Shown here: positions 20,930 through 30,583 of the stretch, one piece after another
Layout: each line of letters opens with the position of its first letter
Numbering within the stretch: position 1 is the first letter of the stretch
Assembly (NCBI GenBank): GCA_011523395.1
Contig: WTGW01000138.1
Location: 1-58,405, forward strand
Source: Acidimicrobiia bacterium
Lineage (GTDB): Bacteria; Actinomycetota; Acidimicrobiia; Spongiisociales; Spongiisociaceae
Reading direction: 5' to 3'
DNA: 58,405 bases
Notes under the pieces: generated by a model
Told to the model about the DNA's origin: nothing
The model's database searches: none
What the model saw: the letters and a program-made list of their open reading frames with translations, nothing else
Program-made: the position numbers and the translations under genes

Positions 20930-22092
20930 TGGAGCGCGTCCTGGCGCCGGGTGCCACCATCGGCATCGTGGGTGGCGGGCAGCTCGGAAGGATGCTGTCC
21001 TTCGAGGCGCACCGGCTCGGGTACCGCGTGGCCGTCCTGACCGGAGGGGCTAAGGACACGCCGGGAGGGCGGGTCGCCGAGGTCGAGGTGGCGGCCGGCT
21101 ATGACGACGACCTAGCCCTGCAGCGCTTCGTCGATCTCTGCGATGTCATCACGTGGGAGTTCGAGAACGTCGAGGTGGGCCTGCTGGAGGAGTTGGCCAC
21201 CCTGTCGGGCGTACCCGTGCGGCCCTCCGGGCGGGTCATCGCTGCAGCCCAGGACCGCGGCCGCGAGCGGCGCGCCCTGATGGCGGCCGGGGCGCCGGTG
21301 GCGGCCTTCCGAGAGGTCTCCACCGCGACCGACCTGGTCCGGGCCGTGGAGGAACTCGGCCCGCCGGTGATCGCCAAGCGAGCCCGGTTCGGGTACGACG
21401 GCCGGGGCCAGGTACGGCTCGCGGCGGTAGATGAGTCCACGGCGCGCCAGGTGGTCGGCAGTCTCGACGGCGAGCGCATGGTGGTCGAAGAAGTGGTTCC
21501 CTTCGATGCCGAGATCTCCGTCATAGTGGCTCGTGGGATCGACGGCGAGGTGGCCCATCACGGCGTCATGGAGAACGTCCACGTCAACCACATCCTCGAC
21601 ACGACCGTCACCCCTCCCGTGTCGGTTCCTCCCGGCGTCACCGCTGCGGCGCTGGACCTCGCCACCGCGATCGCCCGCCACCTCGACCTGGTCGGAGTGC
21701 TTTGTGTGGAGATGTTCGTGACGGGTGAGGACCTGGTGGTCAACGAGATCGCACCCCGGCCCCACAACACCGGCCATTGCACCATCGAGGCGGCGCCGAC
21801 CAGCCAGTTCGCCCGCCAGCTGCGGGCCATATGCGGCTTGCCCCTCGGTGACGGAGCCTGCCGCCCGGCGGCCATGGTCCAGCTGCTCGGGGACCTGTGG
21901 GGTGACGGCTCCGCCCGGCCGCCCGACTGGTCCTCTGCGCTGGCCGACCCCGGCGTACACCTCCACCTCTACGGTAAGGAGGAGGTGCGGCCCGGCCGCA
22001 AGATGGGCCACATCACGTGCACCGACAACTCCGCCCGGCGCGCCCTCGAGCGGGCTCTGGCGGCCCGGCGCAGACTCGGGAGAGGGTCATGA
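20929..22092 (+). CDS. purK: N5-carboxyaminoimidazole ribonucleotide synthase
   Basis: A 387-residue ATP-grasp enzyme making N5-CAIR from AIR, bicarbonate and ATP. The N-terminus [36 protein letters not shown] and the metal-binding [16 protein letters not shown] are diagnostic. Its start overlaps the purE stop by one base and its stop overlaps the purF start by 4 nt. No earlier in-frame start is needed. Confidence 0.96.
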   Translation: MERVLAPGATIGIVGGGQLGRMLSFEAHRLGYRVAVLTGGAKDTPGGRVAEVEVAAGYDDDLALQRFVDLCDVITWEFENVEVGLLEELATLSGVPVRPSGRVIAAAQDRGRERRALMAAGAPVAAFREVSTATDLVRAVEELGPPVIAKRARFGYDGRGQVRLAAVDESTARQVVGSLDGERMVVEEVVPFDAEISVIVARGIDGEVAHHGVMENVHVNHILDTTVTPPVSVPPGVTAAALDLATAIARHLDLVGVLCVEMFVTGEDLVVNEIAPRPHNTGHCTIEAAPTSQFARQLRAICGLPLGDGACRPAAMVQLLGDLWGDGSARPPDWSSALADPGVHLHLYGKEEVRPGRKMGHITCTDNSARRALERALAARRRLGRGS

Positions 22093-23522
22093 TTCCCGGC
22101 GCGGACCGGGACAGCCCCCGCGAGCAGTGCGGGGTGATCGGCGTCTACGCGAGGGACCGGGAGGTGGCCCGGATCGCCTTCTTCGGGCTCTTCGCCCTCC
22201 AACACCGTGGTCAGGAAGCCGCCGGGATCGCCACCTATGACGGCCGTTTCGCCCACGTGCACAAGGGCGAGGGGCTGGTCGGCTCGGTTTTCAACGAAGA
22301 CGTCCTCTCCGGTCTGAAAGGCGGTTCCGCCATCGGCCACACCCGCTACAGCACCACCGGTGGATCGACCCTGCGCAACGCCCAGCCCCAGGTCATCGAG
22401 ACCATCGACGGGCCGCTGGCGGTGGCGCATAACGGCAACCTCGTGAACGCCCCCCGGCTCCGCCGCGAGCTTCTGGAAGGGGGCATCGGCCTGCAGACCT
22501 CCTCCGACACCGAGTTGATGTTGCACCTCCTCGCCACGTCCCAAGGCAGCCGGCTGGACCGGATCCGCTCGCTCATGCAGCGGGCCGAAGGGGCCTACTC
22601 GCTGGCGATCCTCACCCGCGACGCCGTCTACGGAGTCCGGGACCCTTGGGGGTTCCGTCCCCTCGTCATCGGGGAGATCGAGGGCGGCTACATCCTGGCA
22701 TCGGAAACCTGCGCCTTCTCCACGACGAGGGCCGAATTCGTGGCGGAGCTCCAACCGGGTGAGATCGCCCGCATCGACGCCCGAGGTCTCCATATCAGCC
22801 CGGGCGGTCCACCGCCACCACCCCGCGCCTTCTGCACCTTCGAGCACATCTACTTCTCCCGACCCGACACCGTGCACGACGGGAAGCTCGTGCACAGCGT
22901 CCGCCAGCGTCTGGGCCGCCAGCTGGCCAGGGAAGCGCCGGTGGACGCCGACCTGGTCCTGTCCGTGCCCGACTCGGGGACACCCCACGCGGTCGGGTTC
23001 GCCCAGGAAGCGAACCTGCCGTACACGGAGGGGCTGATCAAGAACCGTTACGTGGGCAGGACCTTCATCGAGCCGACCCAGGATCTGCGCGACGCCGGGG
23101 TGGCCATGAAGTTCAATCCGCTCCGCGACAACCTCGCCGGCCGGCGGATCGTGATGGTCGACGATTCGATCGTGCGGGGAACGACCGGTGGGCAGCTGGT
23201 GCGCATGCTGCGCGACGCCGGTGCCGCGGAGGTACACGTCCGGGTGGCCTGTCCGCCGATCACGCATCCCTGCTACATGGGGATAGACATGGCCACGCCG
23301 GACGAGCTGGTCGCCTCGCGCATGTCGGTGGCCGAGATGCGCGAGGAGATCGGCGCCGACTCGCTCGCCTTCCTGTCGCTCGAAGGCCTCATGCAGGCGC
23401 TGGACGCCGAGGACGGCTTCTGCAACGCCTGCTTCACCGGCCGGTACCCATTCCAGCCGGAGCGCTACGTCCAGCTGCGGTTCGGCGTCAAGGATCGGTT
23501 CTCTTCCGTGTGGGGAGAGTGA
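22089..23522 (+). CDS. purF: Amidophosphoribosyltransferase
   Basis: A 477-residue enzyme catalysing the first committed step, PRPP to phosphoribosylamine. A short propeptide precedes the N-terminal nucleophile Cys in [24 protein letters not shown] and GHTRYSTTG follow. The PRPP loop is [13 protein letters not shown]. Four Cys (AFCTF, VACPP, and two in FCNACF) match the [4Fe-4S] ligands of the Bacillus-type oxygen-sensitive PurF. GGAGAGGG precedes the ATG, which overlaps the purK stop (ATGA). Confidence 0.96.
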   Translation: MIPGADRDSPREQCGVIGVYARDREVARIAFFGLFALQHRGQEAAGIATYDGRFAHVHKGEGLVGSVFNEDVLSGLKGGSAIGHTRYSTTGGSTLRNAQPQVIETIDGPLAVAHNGNLVNAPRLRRELLEGGIGLQTSSDTELMLHLLATSQGSRLDRIRSLMQRAEGAYSLAILTRDAVYGVRDPWGFRPLVIGEIEGGYILASETCAFSTTRAEFVAELQPGEIARIDARGLHISPGGPPPPPRAFCTFEHIYFSRPDTVHDGKLVHSVRQRLGRQLAREAPVDADLVLSVPDSGTPHAVGFAQEANLPYTEGLIKNRYVGRTFIEPTQDLRDAGVAMKFNPLRDNLAGRRIVMVDDSIVRGTTGGQLVRMLRDAGAAEVHVRVACPPITHPCYMGIDMATPDELVASRMSVAEMREEIGADSLAFLSLEGLMQALDAEDGFCNACFTGRYPFQPERYVQLRFGVKDRFSSVWGE

Positions 23523-23526
23523 TTCA

Positions 23527-24843
23527 GTGACCGCGGTGCTCGTGGTGGGCGGCGGCGGCCGCGAGCATGCGATGTGCCACTCCCTGGCTCGTTCCGACCG
23601 GGTCGAACGGATACTGGTGGCGCCGGGCAATGCCGGAACGGCCGGGGAGGAACGCTGCGAGAACGTGGCGGTCGGCGTCGGCGACGTGGCCGGCCTGGTG
23701 GCCCTTGCCGAGCGCGAGTCGGTCGATCTGGTGGCGGTCGGTCCCGAGGCGCCGCTGGCCGCAGGTCTGGCCGACGCGCTGGAGGCGGTCGGCATTCCCG
23801 CCTTCGGACCGGGCGCGGCCGGCGCCCGCCTCGAGGCCTCCAAGGCCTACTGCAAGACGTTCCTCGACGCGCTGGGGATACCGACCGGCTCCTCTGTCAC
23901 CTTCCACGAGGCCGCCCCGGCCCTGGCATATCTCGACCGGCTCCCCTCGGTTCCCGTCATCAAGGCGAGCGGGCTGGCCGGAGGCAAGGGCGTGGTGGTG
24001 GCCGAGACCCGCGACGAGGCGGCGGCCGCCATCCGCGCCATGCTGGCGGACGGACGGTTCGGCGACGCCGGCCGGGAGGTCGTGGTCGAGGAGCGTCTGC
24101 GGGGCGTCGAGGTGTCGGTGCTCGCGTTCTGCGACGGCGCCGACTTCGCCGTGATGCCGGCGGCGCAGGATCACAAGAGGCTGCTCGACGGGGATGCCGG
24201 GCCGAACACCGGCGGGATGGGCGCCTTCGTCCCGTCGCCGGTCGCCACCGGCGAGCTGCTGGACGGAGTCGGCGACCGGTTCATCCGCCCCACCCTCGAA
24301 GCCCTGGGCGAGGCCGGCACGCCCTACCGGGGCGTCATCTACTTCGGGCTGATGCTCACCGCCGCCGGCCCGAAGGTGCTCGAGATCAACTGCCGTCTGG
24401 GCGATCCGGAGACCCAGGCCGTCCTGCCGCTCCTGGAGGGGGACCTCTTCGAGATCATGGCGGCCTGTGCCACCGGTTCGCTGGGCGGTCTCTCCGTCGA
24501 ATGGTCGCGGTCGGCGTGCACCACCGTGGTGATGGCTTCCGCCGGCTACCCGACCGCTCCGGCCCGCCCCGCGCCGATCACCGGCCTCGATCAGGCGGCG
24601 GCAGAGGGATGCGTGGTGTTCCACGCCGGAACCGACCGCACCGGCGGCGTGACCCTGGCCACCGGCGGCCGGGTGCTGGCGGTCACCGCTCTGGGAAGCA
24701 CCCTGGAGAATGCGACCGAGCGCGCCTACGCAGGGGTGGAGGCCATCTCCTTCGAGGGCGCCCACTACCGGCGGGACATCGGCCGCCCCTCACCCGGGGC
24801 CGCGACCGGCGCGGCGCCTCTCCCGAAGGCGGCCGGCCGATGA
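23527..24843 (+). CDS. purD: Phosphoribosylamine-glycine ligase
   Basis: A 438-residue ATP-grasp enzyme (GAR synthetase). It begins with [13 protein letters not shown] and contains [28 protein letters not shown], the ATP-grasp loop [18 protein letters not shown] and metal ligands in [16 protein letters not shown] start; the stop overlaps the purM ATG by 4 nt. It joins glycine to phosphoribosylamine, the product of the preceding purF. Confidence 0.96.
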   Translation: MTAVLVVGGGGREHAMCHSLARSDRVERILVAPGNAGTAGEERCENVAVGVGDVAGLVALAERESVDLVAVGPEAPLAAGLADALEAVGIPAFGPGAAGARLEASKAYCKTFLDALGIPTGSSVTFHEAAPALAYLDRLPSVPVIKASGLAGGKGVVVAETRDEAAAAIRAMLADGRFGDAGREVVVEERLRGVEVSVLAFCDGADFAVMPAAQDHKRLLDGDAGPNTGGMGAFVPSPVATGELLDGVGDRFIRPTLEALGEAGTPYRGVIYFGLMLTAAGPKVLEINCRLGDPETQAVLPLLEGDLFEIMAACATGSLGGLSVEWSRSACTTVVMASAGYPTAPARPAPITGLDQAAAEGCVVFHAGTDRTGGVTLATGGRVLAVTALGSTLENATERAYAGVEAISFEGAHYRRDIGRPSPGAATGAAPLPKAAGR

Positions 24844-25841
24844 TCACCTATCGCGACTCCGGGGTCGACATAGACGCGGGCAACCGGACGGTCGAACTGC
24901 TGGCCGCATCGGTCGCCTCCACCGCCACCGATGAGGTGCTGGCCGGCGGGGGCGGTTTCGGGGGTATCTACGCGGCCGACCGGCTCGGACCGGGCAAGGT
25001 GCTGGTGGCCTCCACCGACGGTGTCGGGACGAAGGCCGAACTGGCCGGGCGCTACGGGCGCTGGCATGACGTGGGGATCGACGTCGTGAACCATTGTGTC
25101 AACGACATCCTGGTGGTCGGCGCCGAACCGTTGTTCTTCCTCGACTACATCGCCACGTCGCGGCTGGTTCCCGAAGTGGCGGCGGACATCGTGGCGGGGA
25201 TCGCTAGAGCCTGCCGCGAGGCGGGCTGTGCGCTCTTGGGAGGCGAGACCGCGGAGATGCCGGGCGTCTATCGGCCGGGCGCGGTGGACATCGCCGGAAC
25301 GATCGTCGGGATGGCGGACCGCGACAACCTCTGGCCCCGTCTCGAAGAGATCGAAGCGGGGGACCTGGTGATCGGCCTGCCGAGCAGCGGACCCCACACC
25401 AACGGCTACTCGCTGATCCGCCGGCTGCTCGATGGCCGGAACCCGGCGCCGGACCTGCTCGACAGACTGCTCGCGCCCCACCGCAGCTACCTACCGATGG
25501 TGCGCTCCCTGCAAGCCGGGGGAGTGGCCCCGAAGGCGCTAGCGCACGTAACGGGCGGTGGGTTGATCGACAACCTCCCCCGCGTCCTGCCCGCCGGCCT
25601 GGGAGCGACCGTCGACCTGGGATCCTGGGAGGTCGAGGAACCCTTCGCCAGCCTCGTCGCCTGGAGCGGGATCGACGACGGCGAAGCGCTCCGGACCTGG
25701 AACATGGGTATCGGCATGGCGGTGGTGATCGACCGCGGCCTGGGTTCGCGCGCCGCCGAGCTGGGCTGCCTGGAGATCGGATCTGTCGTACCCGTCTCGG
25801 GCGGCGATGAGCGGGTGGTGTTCACCGGGTCGTGGCGGTGA
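24840..25841 (+). CDS. purM: Phosphoribosylformylglycinamidine cyclo-ligase
   Basis: A 333-residue AIR synthetase. It shows [14 protein letters not shown], the ATP-binding STDGVGTKAELA, CVNDILVVGAEPLFFLDYIA, LLGGETAEMPGVY and the HVTGGGLIDNLPRVLP block. ATG at 24840 overlaps purD, and its end overlaps the GTG of purN by 10 nt. It closes the imidazole ring of AIR using the PurL/Q product FGAM. Confidence 0.96.
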   Translation: MITYRDSGVDIDAGNRTVELLAASVASTATDEVLAGGGGFGGIYAADRLGPGKVLVASTDGVGTKAELAGRYGRWHDVGIDVVNHCVNDILVVGAEPLFFLDYIATSRLVPEVAADIVAGIARACREAGCALLGGETAEMPGVYRPGAVDIAGTIVGMADRDNLWPRLEEIEAGDLVIGLPSSGPHTNGYSLIRRLLDGRNPAPDLLDRLLAPHRSYLPMVRSLQAGGVAPKALAHVTGGGLIDNLPRVLPAGLGATVDLGSWEVEEPFASLVAWSGIDDGEALRTWNMGIGMAVVIDRGLGSRAAELGCLEIGSVVPVSGGDERVVFTGSWR

Positions 25842-26467
25842 CCGCCCGGCTGGTGGTCCTGGCATCCGGGTCGGGCACCAACCTCCAGGCACTGATCGAT
25901 GCCGTGGAGGCGGGTCGGATTCGAGCCGAGCTGGCCAGGGTGATCGTCAACCGCACTGGAGCGCCGGCCCGCCGGCGGGCCCGCCGGGCCGGGATACCGG
26001 AGGAATGCCGCCTGCTCGGGCCGTATCTCGAGAAGGCCCGCGATCGCGCGACGGCCCGCCGTCGCTACGACGCCGACCTGGCCGGAGCGGTGGCCGCCGA
26101 GCAGCCCGACCTGGTCGTGCTGGCCGGGTGGATGCACCTCCTGTCCACGGCGTTCCTCGACCGATTCCCGGAGCGGGTGGTCAATCTCCATCCGGCGCTA
26201 CCCGGGGCGTTTCCCGGCGCCAACGCCATCGAGGACACCTGGACGGCATACCGGGCCGGAGAGGTCGCCTCGGCAGGGGTGATGGTCCACTACGTGGAGG
26301 ACGAGGGTGTGGACGACGGCCCGGTGATCGCCAGCGAGGAGGTACCGATCCTCCCCGACGACTCGATCGACACCCTCGAGGAACGGATCCATCGGGTGGA
26401 GCACCGGCTGCTGGTCGACACGGTGGCAGCCCTTCTGGAAGGGCGCCGACCGGGCAGCGCCTACTGA
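25832..26467 (+). CDS. purN: Phosphoribosylglycinamide formyltransferase
   Basis: A 211-residue folate-dependent GAR transformylase: VLASGSGTNLQALIDA, VLAGWMHLLS, the active-site NLHPALPGAFPGANAIED and the HYVEDEGVDDGPVIA loop with catalytic Asp. It is the last gene of the operon. purB and purH are not in this window and must be elsewhere. The stop overlaps the convergent NIPSNAP gene by 7 bp, leaving no room for a normal terminator. Confidence 0.95.
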   Translation: MAVTARLVVLASGSGTNLQALIDAVEAGRIRAELARVIVNRTGAPARRRARRAGIPEECRLLGPYLEKARDRATARRRYDADLAGAVAAEQPDLVVLAGWMHLLSTAFLDRFPERVVNLHPALPGAFPGANAIEDTWTAYRAGEVASAGVMVHYVEDEGVDDGPVIASEEVPILPDDSIDTLEERIHRVEHRLLVDTVAALLEGRRPGSAY

Positions 26468-26754
26468 ATCGGGGTCAGCATCCTGGCGTCGACCCTGGTG
26501 ATGTAGTCCATGGGGTTGAACGACATCTCGTCCCGGCGAGGGTCGGCGTAGTAGCGCTTGTCGACTTCCTCGAATGGCTCCTCGCCGTCGTGGTGGACGA
26601 TCCACACGTACTGGTAGGACTCCTCGACGATCCACGGGCCGCTGCGCCGGAAGCCGTGGTCCAGGCGGATGGGTAGCAGCTCTTCGTCCACCTTGGCCGC
26701 GAACTCTTCCATCATTCCCGGCTTGATGTCATAGATGCGGAGTTGGGCGTTCAC
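26461..26754 (-). CDS. NIPSNAP-family protein
   Basis: A 97-residue ferredoxin-like alpha/beta barrel protein beginning LRIYDIKPGMMEEF, with QYVWIVHHDGEE and the closing DYITRVDARMLTPIQ typical of NIPSNAP proteins. Function in bacteria is not established. A GTG start is used without an obvious Shine-Dalgarno sequence. It runs in the same direction as gpsA but is separated by about 70 bp and converges with purN. Confidence 0.8.
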   Translation of the reverse strand: MNAQLRIYDIKPGMMEEFAAKVDEELLPIRLDHGFRRSGPWIVEESYQYVWIVHHDGEEPFEEVDKRYYADPRRDEMSFNPMDYITRVDARMLTPIQ

Positions 26755-26821
26755 GCGCCCATCGTACAGCAGCGTCCCCGCTCCGCTCCGGTGGTTCCTG
26801 ATCGCAAAGGCCGGACGGCCC

Positions 26822-27832
26822 TCAGGCGACGACGCCGTGCCCTTCCTGCGTGGGCACCCGGTCCATGAGCCGCTTCATCGCCTCCTGGACGGTCTCACCC
26901 TGGTAGAGGATCCTTCCAACCGCCTCGGCGATCGGCATTTCCACGCCGTGCCGGGCTGCCAGTTGGAGAACCGCCTCGGTGGTCCGCACCGCCTCGGCGA
27001 CCGTCTTCATCCCCGTGGTGATCTCGCCGATCTTGTGTCCCTGACCCAGTTGGTATCCCACCTGGTGGTTGCGGCTGCTCGGGCTCCCGCAGGTCGCCAT
27101 GAGATCACCCACGCCGGCGAGACCCCCGAAGGTGAGCGCCTCACCACCGAGAACGACGCCGAGGCGGGTCATCTCCGCCAGGCCGCGCGTCGCCAGGCCG
27201 GCCATGGTGTTCATGCCGAATCCCATGCCCAGCGCCACCCCCGCCGCCAGGGCGATGACGTTCTTGGTGGCGCCCGCCACCTCCACACCGATCAGGTCCG
27301 GGTTGGTGTACACCCGGAACCGGGGCGTGCCCAGGATCGACTGGATCTCCCGGCACACCCTCCGGTCGGGCATGGACAGGACCGTGGCGGCGGGCTGGCC
27401 CTGCATGATCTCTTCGGACAGGTTGGGGCCGGACAGGGCGCCCACCCGGCTCGGATGGTGACCGTCGAGCACGTCCAGGGTGACCTCGGACATTCGCAGG
27501 CCGGTGGACACCTCGATGCCCTTGGCGAGGCTGATCACCGGTATTGAGGTCGGGATGAGGCCGCGCGCCTGCTCGAGGACGTCCCGGTAGCCGTGTGATG
27601 GCACCGCGACCAGCACGGCCGCCGCTCCGTTCACGGCCCGGGTGAGGCCGGTGGTGGCTGTGATCTGGTAGGGCAGGCGGACCCCGGGAAGGTACTCGGC
27701 GTTCTCCCGGTCGGTGTTGATGTCCATGGCCAACTCGGCCCGCCTGGTCCACAACCCCACTGAGGCGTTGGCGGAGGCGAGCTTCGCTATGGCCGTTCCC
27801 CAGGATCCGGCCCCGATCACCGCTAAGCGCAT
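26822..27832 (-). CDS. gpsA: NAD(P)-dependent glycerol-3-phosphate dehydrogenase
   Basis: A 336-residue enzyme reducing DHAP to sn-glycerol-3-phosphate for phospholipid synthesis. It starts with the Rossmann loop AVIGAGSWGTAIAKL, followed by ISLAKGIE, LSGPNLSEEI, the catalytic VAGATKNVIALAAG (Lys) and GLAGVGDLMATC. The ATG at 27832 gives the standard N-terminus; a longer frame to 27895 has no support. Divergent from the YchF-like gene with 86 bp between starts. Confidence 0.95.
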   Translation of the reverse strand: MRLAVIGAGSWGTAIAKLASANASVGLWTRRAELAMDINTDRENAEYLPGVRLPYQITATTGLTRAVNGAAAVLVAVPSHGYRDVLEQARGLIPTSIPVISLAKGIEVSTGLRMSEVTLDVLDGHHPSRVGALSGPNLSEEIMQGQPAATVLSMPDRRVCREIQSILGTPRFRVYTNPDLIGVEVAGATKNVIALAAGVALGMGFGMNTMAGLATRGLAEMTRLGVVLGGEALTFGGLAGVGDLMATCGSPSSRNHQVGYQLGQGHKIGEITTGMKTVAEAVRTTEAVLQLAARHGVEMPIAEAVGRILYQGETVQEAMKRLMDRVPTQEGHGVVA

Positions 27833-27918
27833 GACTGACCATCGTAGATGGTTCTCCACCCGGTTGACGGCGCCAGCACCTCCGAACCCGAGCATTTTGT
27901 GGGTACCCTCAGCGCTTC

Positions 27919-28980
27919 ATGACGAGCGCCGGCCTTCTCGGCTTTCCAAACGTCGGCAAGACCACGCTGTTCAACGTGCTGACCGGTCTGGAGGCGTTCA
28001 CCGCGCCCCACCCCTACACCACCACCCAGCCAAGGATCGGCACGGTGCGGATGCCGGACCGAGCCCTCGACCGGCTGGCGGCCCTGGAGGGGTCCCGCAA
28101 GGTCACCCATGCCGGTCTGGACCTGGTCGACCTACCGGCGGTCCGCCCGGGTTCGATCCGGGGGCTCGGCGCCGGGCGGGAGCCGGACCTGCTCCTGGCG
28201 GTGCTGCGGGCTCACGACTCGGACGCGGTGCCGGCGGACGAGCACGGAACCGATCCGGCCGGCCAGGCCGACGACCTGCTGGTGGAGATGGCCTTGTCGG
28301 ACTTCGAGATGTTCGAGCGCCGCAACGAGCGCCTCACGAAGGAGGCTGCCGCCGACCCGCACCTGCGCCCGGTGGCCGAGGCGGTTACCAGGGCGGCCGA
28401 GCGGTTGGGGGAGGGGGTCCCGCTCCGGCAGTCGGACTGGTCCGACATCGAGGTCCGGGCCTTCCGCGACATGGCGCCGCTCAGCCTGCTGCCGTGCGTG
28501 TGGGTGGTCAATGTCGCCGAGGACGATGTCGGGGAAGGCATGGCGGCCGCACAGGTTCGTAAGGTCGTGCCCGGCACGGACCCGGTCCTGGCGGTCTCGG
28601 CCCTCATCGAGGAGGAGGTGGCCGGCCTCGACGCATCACAGCGAGCCGAGGTCTACGAGGGGCTCGGCCTGGGGGAGGGCGCTCCGGCCAGGGTCCTGCG
28701 GGCGGTCCAGGACGCCATGCGGTCGGTTACCTTCTACACGGTCAACCGTAGGGAGTCCCGGGCGTGGACGGTTCCCGAAGGGACCCCGGCGCGGGAGGCG
28801 GCGGGAAAGATCCATTCGGACATGGAGAGGGGTTTCATCCGGGCCGAGGTGGCCACGATCCGGGAGGTGATCGGATGCGGCGGCTGGGCGAAGGCCAGGG
28901 CTGGCAGCGCCGTGCGGGTCGAGGGCGGTGACTACCAGGTCCGGGACGGGGACGTGATGATGGTCCGGTTCTCCGTATGA
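27919..28980 (+). CDS. Diverged YchF/OLA1-like GTPase with TGS domain
   Basis: A 353-residue P-loop protein related to YchF. G1 is GFPNVGKTTLFN, a switch-I-like HPYTTTQPRIGTV follows, and the C-terminal region ends in a TGS domain (MERGFIRAEVATIREVI ... YQVRDGDVMMVRFSV). It departs from standard YchF: the G3 region reads LVDLPAV with the following GLVKGAS segment absent, and the base-recognition motif is NVAED rather than NMxE. YchF proteins are ribosome-associated ATPases; a specialised or altered nucleotide preference is possible here. Probably transcribed with the DUF368 gene. Confidence 0.8.
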   Translation: MTSAGLLGFPNVGKTTLFNVLTGLEAFTAPHPYTTTQPRIGTVRMPDRALDRLAALEGSRKVTHAGLDLVDLPAVRPGSIRGLGAGREPDLLLAVLRAHDSDAVPADEHGTDPAGQADDLLVEMALSDFEMFERRNERLTKEAAADPHLRPVAEAVTRAAERLGEGVPLRQSDWSDIEVRAFRDMAPLSLLPCVWVVNVAEDDVGEGMAAAQVRKVVPGTDPVLAVSALIEEEVAGLDASQRAEVYEGLGLGEGAPARVLRAVQDAMRSVTFYTVNRRESRAWTVPEGTPAREAAGKIHSDMERGFIRAEVATIREVIGCGGWAKARAGSAVRVEGGDYQVRDGDVMMVRFSV

Positions 28981-29020
28981 GACCGGTCACGCGGCCTCGA
29001 GCCGGGCCGGGAAGGCACCT

Positions 29021-29932
29021 GTGAACCGTCCTGCCCGTCCCTCCGCGGCGAGCACGATGCTGCTGGCTCTCAGGGGCTACGCGATCGGCACGGCCGACCT
29101 GGTCCCGGGGGTGTCGGGGGGCACGGTGGCGCTGGTCTCCGGCATCTACCCGCGCCTGGTGTCCGCCGTCTACGCCGGCGCCCAGTCGGCCGGGAGAGCC
29201 CTCAAGGGTGACTTCCGGGGTGCGTGCCGCGCCGCGGGACGGGTCGACTGGTGGTTCCTGGCCCCGGTGGTGTTGGGCGCCGCTCTCGCGGTGGTCTCGC
29301 TGGCCCGGGTGGTGGAGGACCTGCTACGGGACCATCCCGTCCGGACGGCCGCCGTGTTCTTCGGCCTGATCGCCGGGTCCGTCTGGGTGGGATGGCGCAT
29401 CGTCCGCGAGCCCCGGGTCCTTCACGGCGTGGTGGCGGGGCTGGTCGGCATCGGGTCGTTCGTCCTGTTCGGGCTGCGGTCGTCGGTGGTCGCCGATCCG
29501 GGCTGGTATGTCTTCGTGGGCGCCGGCGCCCTGGCCATCTGCGCGTTCATCCTGCCCGGCGTGAGCGGGTCGTTCATGCTGCTGGCGATAGGCATGTACC
29601 AGCACGTGCTGGCGATCGTCAACGACGCCCGCCTCGGTCATCTGGCGGCGTTCGCCATCGGAGCGGCCGTCGGCCTGGGCCTCTTCTCCCGCCTCCTCCA
29701 CCGGTTGCTGGACCGATACCACGATCTGGTGGTGGCTGCCATGATCGGCCTGATGCTCGGCTCGTTCCGCATCCTCTGGCCCTGGCCCGCCGGTCTCGGC
29801 GACGAGACCGGCACCGGCGCCACCGTCCTGGGAGCGCCCGGCCCGGATCTGGCCGTGCCGGCAGGATTGGCCGCCGCCGCTGCCCTCGTGGTGGTGGGCT
29901 TCAATGCCGGGGTCCGGCGCCGGGCCGGCTGA
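29021..29932 (+). CDS. DUF368 membrane protein (candidate polyprenyl-phosphate transporter)
   Basis: A 303-residue integral membrane protein with about eight hydrophobic segments. It carries the two inverted-repeat signatures of DUF368: GTADLVPGVSGGTVALVSG near the N-terminus and FILPGVSGSFMLLAIGMYQ in the middle. DUF368 proteins (PopT) are implicated in recycling undecaprenyl phosphate across the membrane. GTG start preceded by GGGAAGG. It follows the YchF-like gene by 40 bp. Confidence 0.85.
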   Translation: MNRPARPSAASTMLLALRGYAIGTADLVPGVSGGTVALVSGIYPRLVSAVYAGAQSAGRALKGDFRGACRAAGRVDWWFLAPVVLGAALAVVSLARVVEDLLRDHPVRTAAVFFGLIAGSVWVGWRIVREPRVLHGVVAGLVGIGSFVLFGLRSSVVADPGWYVFVGAGALAICAFILPGVSGSFMLLAIGMYQHVLAIVNDARLGHLAAFAIGAAVGLGLFSRLLHRLLDRYHDLVVAAMIGLMLGSFRILWPWPAGLGDETGTGATVLGAPGPDLAVPAGLAAAAALVVVGFNAGVRRRAG

Positions 29933-30063
29933 TCGCCAGTCCCCGGATGGAGGATGCCATGAAGGTGGCGCCACACGTCGGGCCCAGCCGGGCTGGACAT
30001 CCAGGGCTCGATGGATGAGGGGTAGAGTCGGGGTGAGAGACACCAAGGGAGGACGGGAGGACC

Positions 30064-30348
30064 ATGCGACGCTTCGTTATCGAACGGGACATTCCTGACA
30101 TCGGATCAGCCGAGCGCGAGCAGTTGCGCGCCGCAGCCGAGCAGTCCAACTCGGTTCTGCGAGCGATGCAGTCCGAGGGCAAGCCCATCCAGTGGGAGCA
30201 CAGCTACGTCGCCGGCGAGAAGACCTTCTGCATCTACGTGTGCGACAACCCGGAGTTGATCGACGAGCACGCCGAGCGCAGCGGGTTCCCGGCGACGGTC
30301 GTCACCGAGATCGGCAAGATCATCGACCCGACGACCGAGAAAGGCTAG
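30064..30348 (+). CDS. DUF4242 small protein
   Basis: A 94-residue ferredoxin-like protein beginning RRFVIERDIPDIG, with VLRAMQSEGKPIQWEHSYVAGEKTFCIYVCDN and a final SGFPATVV segment typical of DUF4242. Some members bind nickel; physiological function is unknown. A GGGAGG sequence precedes the ATG. Its TAG stop lies inside the first unit of a heptanucleotide repeat array. The preceding gap 29933-30063 shows nothing beyond this ribosome-binding site. Confidence 0.8.
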   Translation: MRRFVIERDIPDIGSAEREQLRAAAEQSNSVLRAMQSEGKPIQWEHSYVAGEKTFCIYVCDNPELIDEHAERSGFPATVVTEIGKIIDPTTEKG

Positions 30349-30421
30349 TTGCTAGTTGCTAGTTGCTAGTTTATGTCAGATCCCACTGTCCACTAAAAAC
30401 TACTGACTGCTGACTAGCAAC
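30344..30421 (+). repeat. Heptanucleotide array starting at a TAG stop
   Basis: Four perfect GCTAGTT units fill 30344-30371, and the DUF4242 stop codon TAG (30346-30348) is part of the first. An inverted partner ACTAGCAAC sits at 30413-30421. Between them are degenerate heptads which, read on the minus strand, resemble AGTGGAC and AGTGGGA. The array lies between convergent genes (DUF4242 and the minus-strand nitrilase). The rest of the gap to 30583 shows nothing recognisable. Confidence 0.85.
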
Positions 30422-30583
30422 AAACTCCGGACGAACTAGCGGTACGGCCGGCACAACTCCTCGTGCCCGTCGGACGATCAGCCGTGCCCACCGACCGAAG
30501 AGGTCCTCAGGCCGGGGATACCGGGGGACCGTGGCAAGCGCCGGCCCACCGCCGGATGACGCGGGACTCCCGGATCGTCCAGT

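Noticed and set aside
26461-26467. Truncation of purN or the NIPSNAP gene at their overlap
   Set aside because: Both proteins reach their normal family length; the overlap is only 7 bp of convergent stops.
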